Program-made: the position numbers and the translations under genes
The notes under the pieces: model-generated
What the model was told of the DNA's origin: nothing
What the model saw: only the letters and a program-made list of their open reading frames with translations
Database searches by the model: none
Part shown: positions 23,598 through 36,326 of the stretch, one piece after another
Layout: every line of letters begins with the position of its first letter
Position numbering within the stretch: position 1 is the stretch's first letter
Origin: Oscheius tipulae
Lineage: Eukaryota; Nematoda; Chromadorea; Rhabditida; Rhabditidae
Direction: 5' to 3'
Length of the DNA stretch: 64,000 bases
NCBI GenBank assembly: GCA_037178975.1
Contig: JASJZH010000006.1
Span: 11,036,001 to 11,100,000, forward strand

Positions 23598-25203
23598 GCG
23601 GCAACGCACGAGCTTGGACATATGCCCGGTGAAGCAGGGGAGACAGAAGCCTTGGCCACGCTCAGGCTCATCCGTGCCTGTATGATGAGTGAATGCTCCC
23701 GATTCTGCATGGCTCGTAGGCCGTTCTAAACAACGCAACGAGACCGTACGATGAAGGCTTCTGTATCACTTTCTCCAGCGCTGGATGACTTTAATAAAGA
23801 TTCCGTCGTTAGGCGTTGTTGCCCGAGAACTTTTGGGTTCTCTTTATGACTAATCTGAAAACCATTGTAATCCTTTTTTAGGCAGCTTGTCTACAGTTTG
23901 TACAGGCTATTCGGTTAGCGCATGTACTGAGAAATTTCACTATGACTGCACATTTGTCTCAGAAACAAGATGTCTGCTACATTAGGCACTACCATCTATT
24001 TTAATTTTTGTTCGCAAAGTTCCAGCCCTAATAAAAAAGGTTTTTATGCTGTTAAGTTTTCTAGAGATAAAAAGTTTTGGAAAAGTTTATTCGAGTCCAT
24101 TGTTTTGAAGTTTGTCACTTGGTCAGGTTTCCTGTCGGCGCCAACTACAAATACTCTAAGAAGCAAAGAAACTATACAAGCTGCAAGCATACCGTTCGGT
24201 TTTTGGGAGTTGTTTCTTCAGTCTGCAGTTTTTCGGATTCGACCTAAAAACTTATGTAACATCATGTAGCATTCGACCAAGCGTCGTAGGCAGTCACTTC
24301 TAATGTGCCACATTTTTAAAATATTATTGCAACTGCTGAGTCAGTTCATAAAATTTTTTTGGTACATTTCAAATCTCACCTTTTGTTGCTCTTTTTCTTC
24401 GGAAGAGAACAAGGAACCACTTGTAGTATCCTTGCCTTCTGACAACTTTCTTTAAATCTCTTCCTCCTATAACGCTTTCAATATGTCATGGAAGCTTGTT
24501 GCATCCATGCCAAAAATGGAAAAATGATAAAGAGGATGAAGATTTACCGCTGGAGAAGAAGAGATTGTGCGTCGTTCGTCCCGAAATCAAACGGAAGAGA
24601 TCGTTATTGTCGTGTCAAAAAGGAAATTCATAGCCAGGATGTGGATCGTAGATAACCGCCGCAACAATTGCTGGTTACCCAGTCACAAAAGGAGAATCGA
24701 CATGTATGTTATTCGCTCTTTAGATTTCAAAATAGCCACTAGAATAGCTCTCCAACCCCCTCAAAACCTACTGTACCCTGTCCCAAAAAGCTGAGAACTG
24801 TTTCGTTGGTTTCTTAACTGAAGCGGGACGAGCATCTGTGATCGATACAGTCCTGTACTAGTTGCGAGTGTTCCGTCCTCCCCGCTTGTTTTTCGCATCC
24901 TTCCTTCTCGAAGCCAGATGGCTGCAAACAATACTGCACAAAGAAGAGGGAGGAAAAACAACAAACAGTTAGCACAACAAATTGCTCAAATTCTCTGTGC
25001 CGTTATTTTGGCCCCAGACTCTTTTTCCAGATATTTTGGCGATCCACTTTGAATTTTTTGGAAAGGTCTAGGAATAAACACATTCGAAAGCAGACATCTT
25101 TTTTACGCTGTTGAACAGTGTCTCTTCTCTCGTTTGCTCACTTATTAGGCCTACCTTTTGTTCTTCGTCTGTTTATTTGTTCAATCACTCCTACCTAGGT
25201 AGA
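23598..25203. other. spacer without convincing gene
   Basis: No model with splice support. A hydrophobic minus-strand frame near 24960-24900 (LLCAVLFAAIWL) coincides with a pyrimidine tract ending GCAG and is probably an intron end or chance. Confidence 0.35.
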
Positions 25204-26628
25204 ATGGATGCTAGCTACGACATTCGCTGCTCCTGCAGCAACTGCATCAAACATTGGCGAAGAGAAAGGTCCGGACAACTCACACAGCCAACTACTTCGA
25301 ATCTCGAAGCAGTTCATTCGTTTCCGGAATCTCCTATACCTGCACATGGCCGAGCAAAAACATCATCGCCCCTATGCAAGGTATTGGTTTTGAAGCAATA
25401 AGACTTGACTGTTTGCAGCTCACAATGCTAGCCGATATGCCTCCAGTTACTGATGGCTGGATTCATCGGAAGATTTCTATGGTGCCGCCATTTCCACGTC
25501 ATATTCAGCTGGAAAGGCATGAAAATGATACGTTCCGGATTATGGCAAAGTGTTCACACGCGACCGTAAGTGTGTGGGGTTGGTAAAATCCGTTCTCTCA
25601 GGCTGAATCATCGTCCGACGAGGACGAAGAGACGCGATCGGGTGCTTGCAGTTCCACAAAAAGGAGCGGGTCGGCTGCAGTAATCAAGCATCTTCTTGCG
25701 CCAGAGACTCACAAAGAACACGATTTTCAGCGTGTCAAGTTTTCTCCCGCCTTGGAGGTAGCATTTCGAACTTTTGTCTTTAGATTCAGTTATAGTTCAT
25801 CGTGTTCCCGAAAGGAAGTGACGCCTCCACTAGCTCTTTTCTGTTCCCTTTGAACGAAATCCAAGACGTTTCTGTTGTAAGCCTCCTACTATCAAATTTT
25901 GTTCTTATTTTCCAGGCTGACAACGACTCGGACATGTCAAAGTCCACTGTTGTTGAGAACACTAGCAATGGCAGCTACTGTTTTCTCGGCGTCACCACTA
26001 CTGATCTTGACCGTCTTGCCGAAGAGTACGAGAAATTACTGCCATCTGTAGCAACCTCCTCCGACAGCGAACCACCTCTCGAGTTGAGTGAAAACAAAAA
26101 ACCTATCGAGGTTGGATAATTTTGGCGATGATTAGCTTCTTCAGATATGTCACTTTTATCTCCCCGAAAATCGTCTGACCAACTCTGTGGGCACGTTGGA
26201 CCGTATCCGGGTAAGTATCCCAATCTGCTGTTTGACTGATTTCCTTGTTATAGAGAGACTTCACTCGAGTGCCTAAAGTTTGTTCCTCTCCAGAACTGGA
26301 CGAATATCTGAGCCATCGATCCGAAGAGTCTTCTTCTGATAAGCTGCGTGCAAGGGTAGGTTGTTTCATTGCAAGGAAAACGTGTGACCGAGTGGAATGA
26401 AAATCTGCAAGTAACAACTTTGAGTTGAAGAGCTTTTTGAAACCATTGGAATTTTAAGGGAAATGTGCTGAAAAGAAATTAGTTCTCGATAATACTTTTA
26501 TGCTATTCCACAATCAGAACTAACAATTTCAGGACTACTTCTGCAGAGCTGTTCTCGTCATTTTTCTCCTTCTGACCATTGCTTTCTGTTGCGGAGTTAT
26601 GTACCACCAGTTCTTCTACGAAGACTAG
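25204..26628 (+). CDS. C-terminally tail-anchored protein, unknown
   Basis: ATG 25204 opens MDASYDIRCSCSNCIKHWRR. About eight exons with introns of 35-50 bp (one larger before the last exon) give roughly 310 residues. The body is polar and acidic with Ser/Asp/Glu-rich stretches (AESSSDEDEETRSGACSS; SDSEPPLELSENKK) and a conserved-looking part (LADMPPVTDGWIHRKISMVP). The last exon encodes a single membrane span (AVLVIFLLLTIAFCCGVMY) five to nine residues from the end (HQFFYED). There is no signal peptide, so this is a tail-anchored topology with the bulk in the cytosol or nucleoplasm. It lacks the Pro-rich end of KASH proteins. I do not recognise the family. Confidence 0.65.
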
Positions 26629-27150
26629 AACTTTAGCCATCTTTCCTTTGGATCTCAAAGTGAATACACATGTCAAACTGCGGAATTTTCTTCAAAAGCA
26701 AAAAGTAAATACGATTAGCAAATATTAAACTAACCCTAAAAATGCAGACATGACGACAATACAGTTAAAATGTAAGAAACTACAAAGGACTTGCCAATCC
26801 TTAATGTTCAGTGCTCCACGTTACGCGAACTCGCGTATCTTTTTTTTGAATTTCCGAAAAATACACAAGGTGAAGATTTGGCATGCGCTATATAACCCTA
26901 GACATGATGAAATATGAATAATGGAGACACAAAAGACGACAATACGAATAAAATGAAGACTATAGATCTACAGATGTCCAAAAATACATGAGCAATAGAG
27001 GAAGAGATTATTAGGAAGAGGAGAGTGACGGTCGTTTGGTTAGACTAAAAGAAAACTATATTACCGAATACGAGTAATTAATACACAGAATAACAACAAT
27101 ACGGTTAGAATTTATGGAATTTCCAGAGAGAGATATTTAGGAAAAGGACA
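26629..27150. other. convergent intergenic region
   Basis: Between two convergent genes; AT-rich, holds both 3' UTRs. Several dispersed AATA-rich motifs but no clear single poly(A) site. Confidence 0.4.
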
Positions 27151-29969
27151 CTACTTTGAAGGGGGAGGCGAGTTGTCTTCGTAGGCATCAGATCCTCTAG
27201 CTCGCTTGATACCCTGAAATTATGAAGTATGAAGAAATGCATGTGACCAATCAAAATATTTTGAAGAGGCTGGGTCGGAGAGAGAGTAAAGTACGTCTGA
27301 GAAGAGGAAGAACCAGCCTAAATTTCATTATCTTCACAGGCAAACAAGAACCTTACGGCTGTTGTAGCTTCGATTGTGAAGAGGGGCAAGAAGAAGCCAC
27401 AGTTGGAAGATGGTAAAAGAGTTGAAATAGGTGGGAGACTTGAGGGGGGAGTATTTTGCATCATATTAATAAGACCTTCAGTGGCAGTGACTTCTGCTGA
27501 TGTACGACCACTGGAGGACGAGTTAGTAGGGTGGCAGGCGCGACCTGAAACTATTAGTAAGGAGTGATTGCATCTTTCTGCTAATCTAAGTTTGTTTTTA
27601 CTGCTAAGCTAAGTGTGGGTACGAGAAGCAGCTGCTTACCGGTCAAACATTTGTTGAATAAAAGATCAGTGACTACCTTGGTCTACCACCTCAGTAGAAA
27701 TATCGTTGGGGGAGCTGGTAGTGGTGGGAACAGTTGCAACAGAAAGCTGAGAGTCCGAGGTCGGAGCTGCTGCTGAAGCAGAGAACTGCTGAGTCACTAC
27801 GTCAGAAATACTGCCGTTGTTTACCGCCTTTTGCATTCTCTCCTTCCGGCCAGCTAAAAACGTTCGAAGCGTCCTTGCGGAGTTGGACATACACTTCTGC
27901 GAGCTCTTGCTTGAAGTGGAGGCTTGTAAAGAGTCGGAGTTGGCATCCGAAGAAGAAAGTGCGGTCTGCATTGCAGTCTTTCTACACAAAGTGATGTGAG
28001 AAGCAGTGGCACCAACTTGTCCAGCTCCGGTGATCACTAAAAATCTAGTTTTCACAGGGTCTCCCCTACTTTCCAGAAGAGATAGATGATGGTTTGACGG
28101 TTCAGTCTGAGAAGTGGATGGCTGGGCGGCCCTAAGACGTTCCGCTGCAAAGAAAGATTCCATAAGTTGGATCTGAAAGTCCGCTTCGAGTCGAGCACGT
28201 TCTGAAACGAACTTTTAGAAGACATATCTAAGTACTTACTGATTTTATCCTCCTGTTCAGCATCGGGGACTTCCGGAGCAGTTCTCTTCTCTGCAGTCGG
28301 CTGTATCCTTGCAGTTGTGACGGTGTTTCCTGAGAGGTCTCGAATTATATCCATCTGTGAATTAGTGAAACCATTCACTTAAACCTAATACATGGGAATC
28401 ACAGTCATCTCACCTCCGTTTTCAGCATTCGAAGGAGCGCTACCGCCAACCTCTACTGTACTCATTTGGGGCAATTCTTTCAGTGGTTTTATGTCCGGAG
28501 TTGTCTGGAACATGGGAGGAGTCGTATCGCTGTCCGGTTGCTGTTGCGCTCTTCGATGAAGAAGTTCATCGACTTTACGATGATAGGTCAGAGCCTCAGT
28601 TTCGATTTGATTAAAGTTTTGTCGGACACTCTGAAAGCTGGCCAAAGCATCAGGCGGATTCGCGGTGAGCCAGCCGCGGTACATAGCCTCGATCTGAAAA
28701 TGACAAGTTGTTCGTACGAAAGCACCACAACCTCATTCACAGTTGTGTTCAGCATGCTGAAAATGGTTTCTGGGTGGAAGTAAATCAGTCCTCCTTCTAA
28801 AAACCGTTGACCTGCCAATGAATCGCCTACCAAGGTTAGGAATATCGACACGATGATAGCTCAGTGGATTTGTCTGCTTTTGGTGTTCTATGACATTACG
28901 TAAAATCAGACGACTGATTTGAGACGACGGAGCTGAACCTTTACTTGTGAACACATTGAAAACTGTTGGTATGAAATTTCTCGCTTTTTTTCTATGTCTT
29001 ACTCAAAAGATGCGGCTTGTCCTTCGAAATAGAAACTGTGTTGCTAAGTGTTGCTCTTTAAAAACTCGGTCACAATTTGGGCTCGGCTCTCCTTAACATA
29101 GACCAAAATATAGGCCACTACCAACCGAATGTAGCGAAGTTTTTACCCAGAAATGGAGTCAGACGATACGAGGCCGGAATTTCGATTCTCGAAGTGCCCA
29201 ACGGAGTAGTATATGTAACAACATAGGGTGGATATGTTTCCAGTGGATGGATTGCTCGCTGCTGGTTTGGGGGACGCTGGTGATTTCTCGGATGTCCTGG
29301 CGGTGGAAAGGGCGGCGGACGTTGACGTCCCGGATGGCCATTGGGATGGATTTCTAAACTTCCAGTTGCAAATTTGCCCAAAGCCATCATTTCATGCTAA
29401 ATCGAATGCTTAAAGGCAGTGATTCCTCTTAGACAAAGAACGTCCTAGGTAACCTCCTATTTACAGCAAGATTAGCCAATTATCTCTGATTTTTGCCCGG
29501 TATCAGGCGGTGCCCTGGGCAAAACGCATGATGATGCGGTTAAGGTTAAACACAGCACTCTGTCTTTAAACTCACCATTAGGAGGCACGAAAAGTTGATG
29601 ACGGAGCTGCTGTCCCGGTGGAGGGACATTCATCTGCGCAGGAATACCAAATCCTGATGGGAAAATGGAAGCTGGTGGTGGTCCGGGAGGTAGACGGTAC
29701 TGAGGTAACGGAGGAGCACCAGTGACAGGCATATTTGCTGTTTGAGAGCCGCGACAGTTTGCAGGGGGGTTCACAGGCTGTCCTAGTGCGGCTTGAAGGC
29801 TTCTTATCTGCGTAGCGACTTCTTGCTCACTGGTAAGCATAATTGGAGTCATTCCAAGCAAAGTCATCAAACTATCTGAATCGCTTTCATAGTTTCCTAA
29901 CAATGCGGTCAACTTACAGACGTCTTCGACAGTCGGATGAGGCCCCAATGGAGGCGCAGGAGGTGGCAT
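27151..29969 (-). CDS. proline- and serine-rich protein, unknown (probably nuclear)
   Basis: Starts at ATG 29969 (MPPPAPPLGPHPTVEDV). Exons join in phase through about 29357 (HPNGHPGRQRPPPFPPPGHP), 28950, 28797, 28693 and onward. The N-terminal 200 residues are Pro-rich (APPLPQYRLPPGPPP), the middle is a structured-looking helical part (QISRLILRNVIEHQKQ; IEAMYRGWLTANPPDALASF), and the C-terminal part is Ser/Thr/Ala-rich with a basic patch (LAGRKERMQKAV). The final exon reads GIKRARGSDAYEDNSPPPSK and stops at 27151-27153; the joint into that last exon is uncertain because the simplest splice gives a different tail. Composition suggests a transcription or RNA-processing scaffold. Family not recognised. 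Confidence 0.6.
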
Positions 29970-32796
29970 GATGAAGACGAAAAAGTACCAAGCTCAGCAA
30001 CTTTGTTGAATCAAATGATACGAAAGAGACAAGGGGGATAATCAGAAAAGAAGCAATTATGCTGGCTCTCAAGTAAATAGGTATTATCTGCCGAGAGGAG
30101 CTGGACAAAAGTGATCTGACACACAAACTAGGGCGGGGTTAGCCAACGGTAACTTCCAGCTTAAGCGACAAAAATCTGACGGAAAGGAAATTCACGATTT
30201 TAGGATTTTGAACAGAACTACTGCCGGAAAACGTATTATCGCATTCCGGTCCAGGAAACTAACAAGCAACAGTAGTTCTGCGATAAAAAGTTCCAAGGAG
30301 CGTTTGACAGGCTGCAAGGAAGAATGGATGACGTCAAGTGCCCTTCCCAGACAGTACCCTAATAGTATCGTGCGAAAATCTGCTTAATTGGTATTCAAAA
30401 CTGTTTTGTGATGCGTTCCACACTTTAGAACCTCCAAACGGCCGTAGTGAGCTATTATCACAGGATAGCGCTCTGGACAACGGAAACATCGGCGGCTAGC
30501 ATACAACAATTGTTTCAAGTAAGGATTATCTACTAAGTAAACCAATTTTTTGCTGTGTGGAATCGCCTATTGATAGTAGAGATTTTAGACAGCAGCCCAT
30601 TTGGAAAAAGGACTTTTCCCTTATATTTGAAATGAAATGTGTATCAGACGTTAGAAAATACTGCCTATTTACTGTAGGTTGAGAGGGTTGGCGATAGTCC
30701 TGACGCAAATGATTTCGAGACTTTGTGTAGAATAGCATGTGAGAATCAATGAGATGAAAAAATACAGAGAGTGGTGTGTGCGGACGGTTTGTGAATGAGA
30801 CAGTGCAATTTCCGTCTATTTAGTGAATCTAATACGAAGGCGTGTCATTATTTTCAAGCCATCTACCACGGAGATCCGTTTTTCGGTGGTAAAGGAGGGA
30901 TTAAATCTGCTACCTATGATGCTATACAGATAAGGGAGCTGCTTTTGGAGACAGTCTTAGGATAAGTTCGTGCTGCTGCCATTAGAACAAGGGGATTATA
31001 CGCAAACTGAGCCGTTTCCGGTCCCCGGGATCCCGAACACCAAAAACAGGTGGTGGATTTGAAGGTTAATCTTCAAAACGACTGATGTCAGCTTGCTGAG
31101 CAATATTTCCCGAAACGGGCGATTAAGCAGAGAAGTATCTTTGGTCCTCACTCTCCACAGACGCGCAGAGCACTGGAAGGGGCGGAGTAATTTTATCCTA
31201 CTGTCGGACAACAACACTTTTTCAGACCAATTAAAAAGTTTCGCGTGACTCCAGAAGGCAGTGCCCCTGGAAACGGAAGACTCTAGGGAGAGAAGCTACC
31301 TAATCATGGAAGAATTTATAGAAAAAGTAAGTACATCAAGAGCACCAGAAATATAAGATAGTGTTGAAGAATTTTATCGTTCATGAAAGTTGTTAGAGGG
31401 GGAAGGAAAACATTCTCACAGGATGTGGGAAGGGGCAAGTTAAACTTAACACTGATTACTACTTTTCAGGGGACGATAATATGCGTCCATAGATCTTTCG
31501 AGCCAGCTACGGACGTCGTATTCACAATCGTTGCCGAAGGATGTGTAAGGTCCAGATTCCTGATTTTGAGACTGTCTAACGATATGATCAGTGTAGTTGC
31601 AAAGCAGCTCCTTTCCGTTCGCAAAATTCTTTTCGCAGGGACTCAAACATGAACTTCTGCAAAGGCTATCATATCAACATTGACATTGTATTTTGCCCCA
31701 TGAGAAAATTTGCGTGACCGGGGGTAGCTACAATACGACTGGAAGGGGTGCCCACTAATTGCTACCTAGAAAGTGGATGTCAAACGCAGAGAAGAAGCAG
31801 GTCAACCTAGACTCTTTGCTTCGAAAGTCAGAAAAAGCGCCGTACAGTGTGGGAAAATAAGAAATCCCAAAATTATCTAACGATGAGCAAGCCTACGGGC
31901 AAGCTAAAATAGCAACTGAGTGATGACATCAGTGTCTCAGAGATACAAGTGTGGTGCACGGGCCAAACTGGCCCGGGCCGAAAGGGTACTTTGCACTCGT
32001 GGCGCAATGGCAGAGCGCGCTGTTTTCATTGGAACGATAGGGGTTCGAGACGCGCCAACGTTTTTAGTTTTACTCCGGCAGAGGCTACTCCATATCATTA
32101 TTTATCTTGAAATCTTGGGACTTGGAGGATCAGATATTGCTCTGAATTTCGGGAACTGTAGCGTACTGACGCCCGCAAAAGATTGTTCAAATCTGGTCCT
32201 TTGAAATAGGCTGACTTTGGTGTCACAATCAGCAGGTGCTCTTTTTTCAAGATGTCACAAGCTGCCGACTTTTAAGAAGACTATCGGAACATCTGCTCTC
32301 CAAAAAAACAAAAAGTGCTGTCACGGACAGCATAGTGGACTGCAAGGCAAACAGAGTCAAAGAGGGATATTGAGCTTATTTCTGAGTCTAATGAAGGTAC
32401 GAACAATTTCTGGCGATCGGAACCTCGAAACGTTCTTCAGCTCCTACTTTCATGGAAAACTGGCAATGGGATTCTCGATTTTCCCACACATATCTGAAAA
32501 CGATTCTTAGATGCTCTTACTTGAAAGCTTAATTTGGGTTTGGAAAATAGCTGATCGATCATTGTTCACGCAGTACTTTCTTCATATTTCAAGCTCCTCG
32601 ATGTAACTAACTTCTATTTTATTATCTTCCATCCGGTCGCCCTCTCCAATTTCATAAGCGCATCACTATTTCCTTTGTTTGCAGAGTCTCCAGGCGTCTT
32701 TCGTGGATATGTCATAATGTCATAGGAGTTGACAGATACTGCTGATAACGCATACTTTTTTGCTCTGAGACAATCCTCCACAGCGCCATTGATTTT
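29970..32796. other. spacer with a tRNA-like element
   Basis: No supported protein gene. A tRNA-like A box/B box pair lies at about 31993-32056 (listed separately). Other frames are short and unsupported. Confidence 0.4.
31993..32056 (+). other. tRNA-like element with A and B boxes
   Basis: TGGCGCAATGG (32000-32010) matches the pol III A box and GGTTCGAG (32042-32049) the B-box core, at tRNA-like spacing. The anticodon stem and acceptor stem do not pair well, so this is more likely a decayed tRNA gene or the head of a tRNA-derived SINE than a working tRNA. Confidence 0.35.
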
Positions 32797-33514
32797 ATGG
32801 AACCTAACCCTTATTTTGTGCTGCCCCAAGCAGGTAAAGAACATTCTTTGTTCGTGATGATGATATCCTTGCAGAGACTGCAGCTCCTGTACAAGTCTAC
32901 GCGCTTCAGAGCTCATTTGACGACTTTGATCAGGAAATTGAGGTTTTGGACGTTCCTGAGAAGTTGTTCGAAAAGAAGGTACATTTCTTCATTTCGAGAG
33001 GATTATTATTGTTTAGATCTCAAAAAAGGAGGGAACAACCCTTGACTCAACCCCTTACACCATGAAAAAGCATCACTTCAAGAGCGAGGAACAGCTCTAC
33101 GCGGAGATGCTTCAGCGTCAGCAGAAGGAAAAAAATCGTCGAATTGCTGAGAGACTCTCTCCTGTGGCAAAGTACAAAGTGGGCTACTGTAAGAGAGTAG
33201 CGATAACGTTTAACCTAGGTGCAGGAATTGATGCGACGCAACCGCATCAAAAACCAACAAAGACGCAAGTTTTCTATCATGCTCGGTGTTCCCTACGAGA
33301 AGAAGGCTGCTCCTGTAGCTAATCGGAACCGTTATAGTCATCCCATCCAGCAGGCTGTTCATGAAATAGAATCCGACTCTTTTTCCCAATCGACCAGTTT
33401 CTCTATGGAGAAATTTCAGGGTGCACATTACGGTAAGATCGCCCTCCGGTTTGGGTAGAATCCAATTCAGATACCACTCTCCCTTCCTTCCATGTGGACC
33501 TTGAACTGGACTAG
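32797..33514 (+). CDS. small basic helical protein, unknown
   Basis: Starts at ATG 32797 (MEPNPYFVLPQAETAAPVQV). Four introns of 37-43 bp keep one frame. After an acidic N-terminal part (DDFDQEIEVLDVPEKLFEKK) comes a long charged helix (FKSEEQLYAEMLQRQQKEKN, then RRIAERLSP) and a second basic helix (ELMRRNRIKNQQRRKFSIML). The two helices look like coiled coil or nucleic-acid-binding helices but lack a canonical bZIP or HLH pattern. The last splice (donor at about 33432, 42-bp intron) gives the tail DTTLPSFHVDLELD and TAG at 33512; reading through instead stops at 33458. The spliced end fits the usual intron size and is preferred. About 180 residues; family not recognised. Confidence 0.6.
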
Positions 33515-33739
33515 AACCCGTGCCATTTTTGAACTTCTGCCACCTTTTCGATGTGTCGGTGCTGTGCGCTGTCCAGATAAAAGCTGTCATGATAAGAAGC
33601 GTAATAAAGGTGCTTTATTAAAACGGGAGAACAAAATCACAAAAGGATGTAGTCGGATAGGATACACTTATTAGGCGATGGGTTTCGCTAATAGAAGAGA
33701 CGAGTCGAGAGGAGAATCGGGCATGAGATCGTTATGACG

Positions 33740-34840
33740 TCATTGACTGATACGTCGGCTGGCAGCCTCCGAGAGCAGTGGTCGGTTAGAGGTAAGAGTG
33801 AGCCGCTGAAAAAGACGATTGATTGACACAGCGAGTCACGAGGGCAATCTTGATCTTTACCTTCTGATCGGAAGTAAACTCCTAATTTTTTAAAAGTCAA
33901 TCACTCTGATCTTGTTGTTTAACGTTTCGGTTTACCGCCACCCCGCTCTCGAATTTCTTAGAAACGTGAACATGTGCCCCGTGCGGAACTGTTGTTTAAT
34001 GGCTGCATCTCAATCATTCATCTAGGCCCCGGAAAACAGCTTGACAAGTTGACAGCAGATTATTTTACTCACTCTTTGCTTGGCCTCATTTTCCATCTTC
34101 TCAAAGGCCACGAGGTGCCATTTGAAGCAGGCACCGGCGGAAAGTAGGAAAAGCTCAATGAATAGAAGCAGAATGAAGAATGAACTTCGATACTGTGCAA
34201 TGTTGGTCTCTTGACGAGCTGAAGGCTCGATTTGAATGAGAGTTGGTGCAACTTACATTGCTTCGGAAGATGTGGAGCATTCGATCTTCGTCCCGTAATT
34301 TGCTCGTCGGATGGAAAAACTGTGATAAAAATTGCTACAGCAGCAATTTTCAACAAAATACCGGAAATCTGAAAAAAAAGGCTTCACTTAGTCAATATCT
34401 CTAACTTCTATATTGCAGAATTAAACACAATCCACTGTCATATACTTCAAGTTTTCAAACTTTGACAAGAAAGTGAACACTTTCGCACTTGAAATTCTAT
34501 CAACTTACAGCGATCATTATACACGGCCAGTGATCAGATCGGTTCTCCTCGCGAAGCTTGCATAACGCGTACAGAAACAAAATGATCGGAACTGGTAGAC
34601 AGACGAGAGCCAGAGGGAACATAAGCATGCAGGGAAAGACACTGACTAGGACGTAGAATATGATCAAGCCGAGTACGAGCCGCTGAAAGCTAGATGTTTG
34701 TAGGCTTTTTGAAATCTTACAGTCATATGCACGCGACTTTGGTGCGAGGAGGAGTGAACGGAGCAGTGACTGGTCGCCTTGCTGGCTCTTCTGTCAGACA
34801 CTATTCCTTCATCGACTGGACGCGTATTGATGAAGAGCAT
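33740..34840 (-). CDS. four-pass membrane protein, unknown
   Basis: Begins at ATG 34840 (MLFINTRPVDEGIVSDRRAS), a polar cytosolic-type N-terminus with Ser/His. Exon 2 carries two close spans (LVLGLIIFYVLVSVFPCMLM and PLALVCLPVPIILFLYALC), exon 3 a third (ISGILLKIAAVAIFITVF), exon 4 a fourth (FFILLLFIELFLLSAGACF) followed by KWHLVAFEKMENEAKQR. The last exon, after a roughly 250-bp intron, adds RLTLTSNRPLLSEAASRRISQ and TGA at 33740. All donors and acceptors are canonical. About 205 residues. The topology resembles small tetraspan transporters or LAPTM-type proteins but no diagnostic motif is seen. Confidence 0.65.
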
Positions 34841-36326
34841 CTCTGAAAGTTCAAAGTTGACGGATTATAACAAATAATGAGAGGTGGAAAAGGCAAAAAT
34901 CTCAAGAGAAATTTGGCATCTGGCACTCGAAGATATGTCAGATCATGCGTCAGTATGGAGTGGAAGCGTTATTGTTTGAATGTGTTTCTAATTGTTTTCA
35001 TGGGGAGACTATGTAAACATGCCTTATTAAATTTACTAGAGGAAACATCTGGTGTGAGAGGAGACAATAGCCGAAGGCGACAACAAGGGCTCTCAATTGC
35101 CCAGTGGTCAAAACAACATTCTTAAAGCTCTCCAATTGACACCAGCCTCATGATTAATGGGAAAAAAGGCTACGCGAGGCACATTGGCCCGACGACCGCG
35201 ATGTGATCCTCGTGTGTCACCTGTTCACTCGAAAGAATTTGTTCTTTAACTTTTAGGAGGTATAGCCTGTCAAAAGAGAAATTTATTAATGAACTGGGAG
35301 CAGAGGCCTATCTTTTTGTCTGGACCGAAAAAGTCTTTGAAGGTTTAGAAGTGCATTCCCAAAACAAGTTGTAAATTTTAACGGCACATCGGGGACATGC
35401 CCATCTGGAGGAGCCGGAGCCACCGGCAGTCTAAACAAATGCGTCTGTTGATAATTCTTTGTTATGCATAGGGTACGAGTTAGAAAGGCAAGAAAGGCCC
35501 AAGAGGACAAGTGGAGACACCTGACTGAAGAGGACAACTCGTCGATAGAGTTGACTCAAAATAGGCCTAGATAAACTGGGTAGAGCGACGAGAGAGGATG
35601 TCTCGTGGGTCCGGAGAGATTGCAACACTGCGATTTGGGCTGCTGCCACCCGCAACATCATCAAGGGTCAGAGAACGTCAACTTGGCTCGTGTGACTAAT
35701 TGGCCATTCAGATAGGGGACAGAAGATGCAGTCGAGCGAAATTTATACAACGCTAGTGACAAATTTTTTGAGCCGTCCAGAACACACTCTTACGCGCGGA
35801 AAACAGCTGGGGTCGACGGTGGCCCTTCTCGTGAAAAGTGCCGACCCCCGTAGGCACAGAGTGAGACAGTTGGTGTCAAGCAATCACTGTGAGGCAACAT
35901 TTATGACGACTCTATGAAACTTTTTTGGTGTGCCAATTGAATCAAGTCTGGGATCTTCCTTCTTTTTTATTGTTGCCTGCTAACTTCATCTGGGAGTGCG
36001 AGCGACATGACGGAAGTAGGGCGGGGATGGTCAACTACAGTAATGTTTTGTTCAAAATAGTTGAGATATGGGAGTAAATTTGGGAGAGGACGTTCGAAAG
36101 GAAATGCCGTTACCCTCGTTGTGACGCTACTAGAATCTAATGACAATACCACACAATTGAGACAAAAACGAATCAAGCACTGAGACAGAGAGACAGTGTG
36201 ACAGAGACGGAGACAGGACCGATTAAAAAGAGAATGCACATTGAAGGATGTCTTCTAGTAATGTTGGAATGTAAATAATTTCATTAATTACTATAATAGT
36301 ATGCCTGGAGATTGGGGGTGGATGCA
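34841..36326. other. spacer without convincing gene
   Basis: Short frames only. A GACA/GAGA repeat lies near 36178-36216, on the far side next to the Ly6 gene. Confidence 0.4.

Noticed and set aside
23598-23729. Frame with HELGH, a metalloprotease-like HExxH motif
   Set aside because: Only present in one of several possible splices, with no third zinc ligand and no catalytic domain around it.
27734-28163. Alternative frame in the proline/serine-rich gene reading ELAEVYVQLRKDASNVFSW
   Set aside because: Looks protein-like but ends in a stop without reaching the downstream exons; the Ser-rich frame continues in phase.
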